Assembly (NCBI RefSeq): GCF_009650765.1
Contig: NZ_CP045740.1
Location: 2,170,001-2,234,000, forward strand
Length of the DNA: 64,000 bases
Direction of reading: 5' to 3'
Source: Streptomyces sp. SUK 48
Lineage (GTDB): Bacteria; Actinomycetota; Actinomycetes; Streptomycetales; Streptomycetaceae
Positions 54,123 to 64,000 of the stretch are shown piece by piece. Each line of letters begins with the position of its first letter. Positions within the stretch are counted from its first letter, which is position 1. The notes under the pieces are model-generated. The model did no database searches and had not been told where the DNA came from. It saw nothing but the letters and a program-made list of their open reading frames with translations. The position numbers were made by a program, and so were the translations under genes.

Positions 54123-54269
54123 GGTGCGTGTCCCTCCGGGGCGGACGCGTGCGGGGCCACCGGCTACTCTATCCGGCCGGCGCGCCCGGCGGATGGTAGG
54201 GAAAACCCGCCCCCCAGGACTCTGCGAAGGTCCACTGACCTGGGCGGCCCGCTCTGCTGGACTGGGAGC

Positions 54270-55016
54270 ATGTCATTGCTCACCGATGTCCAGCTTCCCG
54301 CTGTCCAGCTGGCCGCCGTCTCCAAGAGTTACGCGGGCGCCGCGAGCCCGGTCCCGGTGCTGCGCGAGGTCAGTCTGGGCTTTTCGCAGCGCGCGATGAC
54401 CGCTGTGATGGGCCCGTCCGGCTCCGGCAAGACGACACTGCTGAACTGCGCGGCCGGTCTGGACAAGCCCGACAGCGGCAGGGTCCTGCTCGGCGACACG
54501 GATCTCGCCGCCTGCGACGAGAGGGAACTCACCGCGGTCCGCAGGAGCCGGATCGGCTTCGTCTTCCAGCAGTTCAATCTGCTGCCGATGCTGAGCGCGT
54601 ACGAGAACGTGGCGCTGCCGCTGCGGCTGCAGGGCCGGCGGGTGAAGCGGGACCGGGTCGTGGATGCCTTGCGCGAGGTGGGCCTGGAGGACAAGTCGGA
54701 CCGACGGCCCGCGCAGCTGTCCGGCGGCCAGCAGCAGCGGGTGGCGATCGCGCGCACGCTGGTCGCCGAGCCCGAGATCGTCTTCGCCGACGAGCCGACC
54801 GGGTCTCTGGACCGGTCCAGCGGGCGGCAGGTCATGGAACTGCTGCGGACCGTGGTGGACCGGGCGGGGCGCACGGTCGTCATGGTGACGCACGATCCGG
54901 CGGTGGCGGCCTGCGCGGACCGGGTCGTGTTCCTCTCGGACGGTCAGGTCGTCGGGCGGCTCGACCACCCTACGGCCGACGCGGTCGCCCAGCGGCTGAG
55001 CATGTGGGAGCGGTGA
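54270..55016 (+). CDS. MacB/LolD-type ABC transporter ATP-binding protein
   Basis: The 248-residue protein has Walker A GPSGSGKTT near residue 49, Q-loop FVFQQFNLLP, signature LSGGQQQR near 150, Walker B IVFADEPT near 170 and H-loop VTHD. This places it with the MacB/LolD family, which pairs with FtsX-like permeases. It overlaps the permease gene by one base (TGATG). Its neighbours include two-component systems on both sides, typical for peptide-antibiotic export or resistance modules. Confidence 0.93.
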   Translation: MSLLTDVQLPAVQLAAVSKSYAGAASPVPVLREVSLGFSQRAMTAVMGPSGSGKTTLLNCAAGLDKPDSGRVLLGDTDLAACDERELTAVRRSRIGFVFQQFNLLPMLSAYENVALPLRLQGRRVKRDRVVDALREVGLEDKSDRRPAQLSGGQQQRVAIARTLVAEPEIVFADEPTGSLDRSSGRQVMELLRTVVDRAGRTVVMVTHDPAVAACADRVVFLSDGQVVGRLDHPTADAVAQRLSMWER

Positions 55017-57001
55017 TGTGGCGGATCTCCGTGCGCTCGGTGCGGCACTACTGGGCCCTGTTCACCGGTACCTTCGTGGCCCTCACGCTCGGCGTGGCGC
55101 TGATCGGCGTGTCCGCCTCGGCGCTGGCCGCGACCTGGGCGGTGCCGACCTCGACGGATGCCGGCCGCCCTTCGGTGACGCTCACGGACGGCACCGGCGC
55201 GGCGCACACCCTGTCCGGCGGTGACGTGGACATGGGCGGGGTGCAGAGCGTGCTGGCGATGGCGGGGGTGGTGTCCGCCTTCGTGACGATCGTCGTCGTC
55301 ACCGGTACCTGCGCGTTCGGCATCGCCCTGCGCCGACGCGACATGGGGCTGCTGCGCCTGGTGGGCGCGGGCGGGCCGCAGGTGCGCCGGATGGTGCTGG
55401 GCGAGGCGCTGGCGGTGGCGGTGCCCGCCGCGCTCGTGGGGTGCGCGGTCGCCGCTGTGACCGCGCCGGTCGCTGTCGGGGCACTCAACGGCACCGGCCT
55501 GTCCCCGGTCGATTTGCGGCAGGGACCGTTGCTCTGGCCGCTCGTGTTCGCGGCGGGCAGTGGCCTGTTCATGGCCGTGCTGGGGACCCTTGCCGCGTCG
55601 AGGCGCGCCGCCCGGGTCCGCCCGACGGAGGCGCTGCGCGAGGCGGACCTGGACGCCCGGACCATGACGGCGGGGCGCGGGGTGACGGGCGGGCTGGCGC
55701 TGGTGAGCGGTGCGGTGATGCTGGCTCTGGCGCCCGGCGCCGGGGCGGAGGCGGCGACTCCGCTCGCGTTGTTCGGCACCATGGCGCTGGCGGTCGCCGC
55801 CACACTGCTGGGACCGGTGTACCTGCCGCCGCTGCTGAGGCTGATGGCGCTGCCGCTGCGCTGGCTGGACCCGGTGGCCGGGCGCCTGGCCGCGGAGTCG
55901 GTGCGCACGTCGCGGCGGCGCACGGCGTCCCTGGTTGGGCCGGTACTGGCGATCCTCACGGTCGTCGGCGCCTTCACCACGGTGCTGTCCACCACGGGCG
56001 CGGCGACGCAGGCGGACGACCGCGCGCGCACGGTCGCACAGCTCGTCGTGGAACCCGCTCGGGGTGGCGCGCTGAGCGCGGCCGACATCAAGGCGCTCCG
56101 TGCCGACCCGGCGGTGGCGGCCGTCTCCGCCCCCGCCGAGCTGGAGGTGGCGGTGGCGGGCCCGTACTCGGTGTGGAAGGAACAGGCGGCGATCGCGGAC
56201 CCGCCGGCCCTGGCCCGCACGCACCGGATCTCCGTGGTCGGCGGAACGCTCGGACCGCTCCGGCCGGGGACGGTCGCCGTGTCACGAGAGTTCGCCGACT
56301 GGTACGGGAAACGTGCGGGATCGACCGTGACCTACGGGTTGTTCGGCGGTCGGCCTGTCAAGGCCCGCGTGGTGGCGGTGCTGGACGGCGGCTCGGCCGT
56401 GCCCTCACTGCTGCTGCCGGACGGGGCGCGGGGTACGACCCCGGCCCCGTCGCGTGCCACCGTGCTGCTCCACAAGGAGGCCGCGGGCTCGGCACGGGCG
56501 ACGGCCGCCGAGCTGACCGCGCGTCTGGGGGGCGACCGGGTCAGGGTCGTGCCGTCGGCGCAGTGGCTCGGCAAGACGGCGACCGACCAGGACCGGCTCA
56601 ACCGGCTGGTGCTGGGAGTGCTGACGGTGCCCGCGTCCCTGTACGCGCTGATCGCCGTGGCGGGCACGCTGGTGATGTCGTACAGCCGGCGCGGCGGGGA
56701 GGTCTCGGGTATGCGGATGCTCGGCGTCAGCGCGGGGCAGGTACGCCGCATGGCTCTGTGGGAGACGCTGTCCACCTCCGCGCTGGGTGTGCTGATCGCG
56801 GCGGGAGTGGTCGCGCTGGGTGCGCGGGCCTACCGGGGAGCACTCACCGTGTTCGGTGGCGAGGCGCCGCTGAGCGTGGAGTGGGGGATGCTCTCGGCAC
56901 TTACGGCGGCATGCGTGCTCGCGGGGGTGGTGGTGAGTCTGGCGGCGTCGGGGCGTTTGCTGCGGCAAGCCGGCGTCTCGATGGTCGCTTCCCGCCGGTA
57001 G
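55016..57001 (+). CDS. FtsX-like ABC transporter permease
   Basis: The 661-residue protein has N-terminal and C-terminal FtsX-type permease halves, with a large extracytoplasmic loop after the first membrane segment and between the halves. Segments such as RRRDMGLLRLVGAGGPQVRRMVLGEAL and the C-terminal RRGGEVSGMRMLGVSAGQVRRM are typical FtsX coupling regions. ATG 55016 overlaps the ATPase stop (TGATG). The likely substrate is a peptide or lipid. Resistance to, or export of, the nearby NRPS product is an inference from position. Confidence 0.9.
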   Translation: MWRISVRSVRHYWALFTGTFVALTLGVALIGVSASALAATWAVPTSTDAGRPSVTLTDGTGAAHTLSGGDVDMGGVQSVLAMAGVVSAFVTIVVVTGTCAFGIALRRRDMGLLRLVGAGGPQVRRMVLGEALAVAVPAALVGCAVAAVTAPVAVGALNGTGLSPVDLRQGPLLWPLVFAAGSGLFMAVLGTLAASRRAARVRPTEALREADLDARTMTAGRGVTGGLALVSGAVMLALAPGAGAEAATPLALFGTMALAVAATLLGPVYLPPLLRLMALPLRWLDPVAGRLAAESVRTSRRRTASLVGPVLAILTVVGAFTTVLSTTGAATQADDRARTVAQLVVEPARGGALSAADIKALRADPAVAAVSAPAELEVAVAGPYSVWKEQAAIADPPALARTHRISVVGGTLGPLRPGTVAVSREFADWYGKRAGSTVTYGLFGGRPVKARVVAVLDGGSAVPSLLLPDGARGTTPAPSRATVLLHKEAAGSARATAAELTARLGGDRVRVVPSAQWLGKTATDQDRLNRLVLGVLTVPASLYALIAVAGTLVMSYSRRGGEVSGMRMLGVSAGQVRRMALWETLSTSALGVLIAAGVVALGARAYRGALTVFGGEAPLSVEWGMLSALTAACVLAGVVVSLAASGRLLRQAGVSMVASRR

Positions 57002-57155
57002 GCCCTTCGGGCCCCTGGCCGCGCCTTGCCGGGCGTGGCGTCGTCCATCGTGCCGCCCTATGCTGATGCCCCCCACACAACTTCACTTCTTTCAGCCACC
57101 GGGTGGCATCATGCCCGGCTATTGGTTGGCACGATCCTAACGAGCGGGAGTCTCC

Positions 57156-57818
57156 ATGCGCGTCGCGATCGCCGAGGATTCCGCGCTCCTGCGAGCCGGG
57201 ATGGCGAGGCTGCTGGCGGACGAAGGAATTGAAGTGGTCGCCTCGCTGAGCGACGCGACGGGGATTCTGGAAGTCGTCCGTACCGCTCGCCCGCATGTGG
57301 TCATCATGGACGTCCGCATGCCGCCCACATTCACGGACGAGGGCATACGCGCCGCTCTGGACATACAACAGCTCCGCACGGACACGGCCGTGTTGCTTCT
57401 TTCCCAGTACGTGGAGCCCACCTATGCCGAGGAGTTGGTGCGGAACGCGTCGGCAGGGGCGGGTTATCTGCTGAAGCAACGCGTCGGAGATTTCGAGGAG
57501 TTCCTCTCGGCCCTGCACCGGGTGCAGCACGGGGAGACCGTCCTTGACTCCGACGTCTTCAAGCAGTTCGTCGGCAGTCCGCGCGAGAAGCGTGCCACCG
57601 AGTTGCTGACGCCGCGCGAACGCCAGGTACTCGAACTCATGGCGACGGGGCTGACCAACAGTGGAATCATGAATCGGCTCGGTATTTCCGAACGCGCGGT
57701 GGAAAAGCATGTCACGTCGATCCTGGGCAAGTTGCAGATTCCCAACTCGGGCGAGAACCATCGCCGGGTGCTGGCGGTGCTGGATTATCTACGGGGCCTG
57801 GACAGGCTGAAGGACTGA
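57156..57818 (+). CDS. NarL-family response regulator (second two-component system)
   Basis: The 220-residue protein has a receiver domain with Asp52 (VVIMDVRMPP), ED7-8 and Lys in YLLKQR, and a LuxR-type helix-turn-helix (LTPRERQVLELMATGLTNSGIMNRLG). It shares the same design and several identical stretches with the first response regulator. ATG 57156 has GGGAG upstream. The kinase gene follows 30 bases later on the same strand. It lies downstream of the ABC permease and could belong to the same transcript. Confidence 0.9.
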   Translation: MRVAIAEDSALLRAGMARLLADEGIEVVASLSDATGILEVVRTARPHVVIMDVRMPPTFTDEGIRAALDIQQLRTDTAVLLLSQYVEPTYAEELVRNASAGAGYLLKQRVGDFEEFLSALHRVQHGETVLDSDVFKQFVGSPREKRATELLTPRERQVLELMATGLTNSGIMNRLGISERAVEKHVTSILGKLQIPNSGENHRRVLAVLDYLRGLDRLKD

Positions 57819-57848
57819 GCCGGCTGACGTATCGCAATTCGTAGCCCC

Positions 57849-59231
57849 ATGACTTTTCCGACCCCCTACCGTGTGGCCGCGGGCCTGATCTACCTCTCCG
57901 TGGGCAGTCTGGTCGGCCTGCTGCTGGTCCCCCTTCTGGCGGCCTCCCTGGCGCTGCGCGCCGTCTCGTGGCTCCTGCTCGTCGGCCTGCCGACGGTGGT
58001 CGTCACCCTCGTGCACGGTACGGCGGCGGTGGTTCGGCGGGCCGTGGCCGCGTCGCGGCGGCGACCGCCGAGAGCCGACCAGGCCGTGGGCGAGGTTCCG
58101 CGGCAGGTAGCAGCCCGGATGGCGGCCCTGCACGACGGCATGTCATTCAGCCTGCCGCTGCTGCGGGCCGTCGCCGACCTGGAACGCCTGCTCGCCCACT
58201 CGGTCGTCGGCGACCCCGGGGACCCCTCGCACCGGTCGGCGGAGGCGAACCGGGAGGTGGAGCGGGAGCGCCGCTCCACCGAGCCGCGCTGGGACGACAT
58301 CGGCTACCTCGGACTGCTGCTGCTGGGCTCGGTCTGGCTGTTGCCGCTCGCGGCACTCGCGCTCCCTGTGGTCCTGTTCGCCGTGGCCCTGCCGGTCGGG
58401 CCGCCCGAGCAACTCGCGTTCGGACCCGGCGTGACCCTGCTGGTGACCGGGGCGTTCACGCGCGTGTCGGTGGCTGCCGCGGCCGTGGCGCTCTTCTCGG
58501 TGCTCGTGGTGCTGCTGTTCTGGATGGGCAAGCTCCGGGCCCGGCTGGTGCGGCGCGTCCTCAGCCGTATCGACGAGGCCGAGGCGCAACTGCGGGAGCA
58601 GGCGGCCGAACGCCAGCGCATCGCGGCGCTGCGGGTCAACGACGCGGATTTCCGCCGCCTGGAAAGGGATCTGCACGACGGGGCACAGGCGCGCCTGGCG
58701 GCCCTGCTCATGCGCCTGTCGTACGCGAAACACCGCCGGAGCGACAATGCGGAATACCTGTCCGCGCTCGTCGAAGAAGCCCACCAGGAGATCGGCAGGG
58801 CGCTCGACGACATCCGGGACCTGGTGCGCGGCATTCAGCCGCCCATTCTGAGCGACCGCGGTCTCGAAGCGGCCATCACGGCATTGACCGAACGTTTTCA
58901 CGTGCCCGTGACCGTGTGCGGCGCGCTCGCTCGGCGCCCGGATGTGAGCGTGGAGTCGACCGCGTACTACATCGTCGCGGAATGCCTCGCGAACACGGTC
59001 AAGCACGCGTCCGCCACGTGCATTCGGGTCCGCCTGGACGAACACGACAACCAGCTCGTCGTCGCGGTGACGGACGACGGCACGGGCGGCGCCTCACCGG
59101 CGGCCGGGACGGGCCTGCGGGGGCTGGAGGACCGGGCGGCCGCCCTCAACGGGCAGCTGGAGGTCAGCAGTCCGCCGGGTGGGCCGACCACGGTGACCGC
59201 CACTCTCCCTTGGTCGATTCACCCTGTCTGA
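57849..59231 (+). CDS. NarL-type sensor histidine kinase (second two-component system)
   Basis: The 460-residue kinase has two pairs of membrane segments (about residues 10-55 and 150-220), a HisKA_3 region with RRLERDLHDGAQARLAALL (His near 277), and a HATPase domain (AECLANTVKHASATCIRV, VTDDGTGGASPAAGTGLRGLEDR). The architecture is close to the first kinase (52845-54122), but the N-terminal membrane part is different in sequence. It probably senses an envelope signal. No large periplasmic domain is visible. Confidence 0.88.
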   Translation: MTFPTPYRVAAGLIYLSVGSLVGLLLVPLLAASLALRAVSWLLLVGLPTVVVTLVHGTAAVVRRAVAASRRRPPRADQAVGEVPRQVAARMAALHDGMSFSLPLLRAVADLERLLAHSVVGDPGDPSHRSAEANREVERERRSTEPRWDDIGYLGLLLLGSVWLLPLAALALPVVLFAVALPVGPPEQLAFGPGVTLLVTGAFTRVSVAAAAVALFSVLVVLLFWMGKLRARLVRRVLSRIDEAEAQLREQAAERQRIAALRVNDADFRRLERDLHDGAQARLAALLMRLSYAKHRRSDNAEYLSALVEEAHQEIGRALDDIRDLVRGIQPPILSDRGLEAAITALTERFHVPVTVCGALARRPDVSVESTAYYIVAECLANTVKHASATCIRVRLDEHDNQLVVAVTDDGTGGASPAAGTGLRGLEDRAAALNGQLEVSSPPGGPTTVTATLPWSIHPV

Positions 59232-59295
59232 CCTGCATCTTTTCTCTAAATCGAAAGCCCTTGCCGTTCATTGAACGTGTGATCGAGGATGAAGG

Positions 59296-59336
59296 GGTAC
59301 GGCTACCCGCACCTCCGTGGTGCGGGTAGCCGTACC
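59296..59336 (+). terminator. Perfect 18-bp hairpin before the serine hydrolase gene
   Basis: GGTACGGCTACCCGCACC and GGTGCGGGTAGCCGTACC pair completely with a TCCGT loop. It is 64 bases after the kinase stop and 24 bases before the next start, so it is probably a terminator but could also act as a leader attenuator. Confidence 0.65.
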
Positions 59337-59360
59337 GATGACATCCATCAAGGGGGAGAT

Positions 59361-60704
59361 GTGGAAGCGCCTTTCACGGCGGATCGGTTGCGAGGACTCA
59401 CGCACGACCACTCTGTTCCCGGCGCCCAGCTGACCATCCGCCGGGCCGGCAAAAGGGTATCGGTGGCCACGGGTGTGACACGCGTCGGGACCGCCCGGCC
59501 GGTGACTGTGGACACCGCCTTCGCCCTGGGCTCGGTGACCAAGGCGTTCACGGCCACCGTAGTCGCCCAACTCGTCGCGCAGGGCGAACTGGAATGGGAC
59601 GACCCGGTCTGTGAATACCTGGCGGAGTTCGACGGGGCGGTGGACGGGAGAATGTCCGCCGTCACCCTGAGGCACCTGCTTTCTCACACCGCGGGGCTGG
59701 TCGCCGACCATGAACTCGACAGCAGCCGGGAATCGTCCCTGGCGCGTTACACGGCAAGTGCCGTGCTCACCTCTCCCCTGCACGAACCCGGTCGATACTT
59801 CTCCTACTCGAACACCGGCTACAACATCGCCGGACACGTCATCGAGACGGTCGGTGACATGAAATGGCAGGCGGTCGTCGAAAATTCCCTCTTACGACCG
59901 CTCGGTATCGACCCGGTGTTCCTGAGCGGCGGCCCGGCGGAAGGCCTTCGCACCGTCGCCGACGGCCACACCGTACGGCCGGGCCGCGAGCGCAGTGTGC
60001 ACCCCGTCGGCGTGTACGTGCCGGACGGCTGGGCACCGGCGAGCGGGCTGGCCGGCAGCGCCGACGACCTGGTCGCGCTCGCCGCCCTGCACCTGGGCGA
60101 CCACCCCGACGCCGACGCCCTGCTCCCCGCCGCGGACCGTGCCGAGATGGCGGCCCGGGATCCCCGCGCGAACGCCTTCGGTATGGCCGACGGATGGGGC
60201 CTCGGCCTCGCCCACTACGCCTCGTCCGACGGCCCCTGGCTCGGACACGACGGCACGGCCGACGGCGGCACCGCGCACCTGCGGTTCCATCCGCGCACCG
60301 GCACCGCCGTCGCACTGACCACCAACGCGACCACCGGCACCCTGCTGTGGGCCGACCTCGTCGACATCCTGCGGGAGCACGGTATACCGGTGGGCGACCA
60401 CCGCCCCACGACCTCCACCGCATCTGCCGTGCAGACGGGTCTCAACCGTTTCACCGGCGACTACCGCAACGGCGACACGCGCTTCATCGTCCGCACCCAC
60501 CAGGACGGCACCACCCTGCACCTGACGGACGCCACCGGTCTCACCGCCGGCCTCGCGCTCCGCGGCGACCTGACCTTCGACGCCCGGCGCACGGACGCCG
60601 AGACCGCCCCCTTCTCCGGCCGGTTCGTCACCGAAACCGCCACGGGCGATGTGGTCCTCATGCAACTCGGCGGACGCTCCGCCCGGCGGACGTCGGCCGC
60701 GTAG
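59361..60704 (+). CDS. Penicillin-binding-protein-like serine hydrolase (possible NRPS cyclase)
   Basis: The 447-residue class-C beta-lactamase-fold protein has SVTK (SxxK, Ser58/Lys61), YSN at 149-151 and LGHDGT in the third active-site position. The last about 100 residues form a separate beta-rich domain ([17 protein letters not shown]..., lipocalin-like). No signal peptide is visible. Free-standing cytoplasmic proteins of this design next to an NRPS include the SurE-type trans-acting cyclases that release peptides as macrocycles. It directly precedes an NRPS gene, so this role is likely but not proven. D-aminopeptidase or beta-lactamase activity remains possible. GTG 59361 is close after a GGGGGAG site. 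Confidence 0.75.
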   Translation: MEAPFTADRLRGLTHDHSVPGAQLTIRRAGKRVSVATGVTRVGTARPVTVDTAFALGSVTKAFTATVVAQLVAQGELEWDDPVCEYLAEFDGAVDGRMSAVTLRHLLSHTAGLVADHELDSSRESSLARYTASAVLTSPLHEPGRYFSYSNTGYNIAGHVIETVGDMKWQAVVENSLLRPLGIDPVFLSGGPAEGLRTVADGHTVRPGRERSVHPVGVYVPDGWAPASGLAGSADDLVALAALHLGDHPDADALLPAADRAEMAARDPRANAFGMADGWGLGLAHYASSDGPWLGHDGTADGGTAHLRFHPRTGTAVALTTNATTGTLLWADLVDILREHGIPVGDHRPTTSTASAVQTGLNRFTGDYRNGDTRFIVRTHQDGTTLHLTDATGLTAGLALRGDLTFDARRTDAETAPFSGRFVTETATGDVVLMQLGGRSARRTSAA

Positions 60705-60871
60705 CCCCTCGCCGACCGCGGACGCGCGCCGAGCCCCGCCATCACGCTCCGGCCGGCACCGCCCTCCCCGCTCCACCTTTCCAGCATTCCAACTTTCCGG
60801 CTCTCTCCGGTTTCCGTGCCTCGCCATGCCCACCAGTGGCCGGAAGCCGCCCCGTTTCTGGAGGTACCCAC

Positions 60872-64000
<3,129 letters not shown>

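Overview
The window looks like chromosomal DNA of a Streptomyces species or a close relative. GC is very high, with third codon positions almost always G or C. GTG and TTG starts are common, and several genes have a TANNNT -10 element 7-8 bases before the start codon (leaderless-type promoters). Typical actinobacterial families are present: a SepF-like protein, a GAF-ANTAR regulator, a mycothiol-dependent enzyme, an LAXTG-anchored surface protein and a MAB_1171c-type membrane protein. No rRNA, tRNA, CRISPR array or insertion sequence was recognised.

Layout. 1-8.3 kb: the start of an AAA-type ATPase gene (cut by the window edge), a sepF-like gene, a polytopic membrane protein, and the methylmalonyl-CoA mutase operon mutA-mutB-meaB. 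8.4-9.1 kb: a GAF-ANTAR protein. 9.4-24.5 kb, minus strand: five large, tightly coupled genes. In transcription order they encode an LCAT-like lipase, a caspase-like/STAND/WD40 protein, a kinase-like/COG1112-type helicase fusion, a PLD-fold protein and a GHKL ATPase. This is the most unusual part of the window. The helicase/PLD pair resembles Mokosh type I anti-phage defence, but both the kinase and PLD domains appear to have lost their catalytic residues, and a protease/lipase arm is joined to them.

24.8-32.2 kb: a GAF-PP2C phosphatase behind a 14-codon leader ORF, a MASE1 membrane protein with a 21-serine tract, a divergent amidohydrolase/MarR pair, a mycothiol-dependent enzyme, a decayed HAD hydrolase gene, a small sigma-like factor and small proteins. 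32.4-44.1 kb is rich in cell-envelope genes: a Pro/Tyr/Gln-rich membrane protein, an SdrD-B-type LASTG surface protein, a membrane-anchored protein, a beta-helix lipoprotein, a Tat-type DyP peroxidase, a DUF4232 lipoprotein, an XRE-STAND-TPR regulator and an NlpC/P60 hydrolase. 44.4-47.9 kb: a DUF5937-type ArsR-like regulator and an XRE / ImmA-IrrE peptidase / MAB_1171c module.

47.9-52.2 kb: an SDR oxidoreductase, then a membrane glycosyltransferase / FkbM methyltransferase / GT4 glycosyltransferase cassette. 52.2-59.2 kb: two NarL-type two-component systems flanking a MacB-like ABC transporter. 59.3 kb to the end: the edge of a non-ribosomal peptide cluster. It has a free-standing penicillin-binding-protein-like serine hydrolase, a candidate SurE-type cyclase, followed by an NRPS that opens with half a condensation domain and an adenylation domain whose hand-read code is phenylalanine-like. 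The NRPS runs off the window.

Convergent gene pairs are mostly separated by strong GC-rich hairpins without U-tracts, as is usual for Streptomyces terminators. All domain and motif calls were made by eye from translations; none has been confirmed by a database search.
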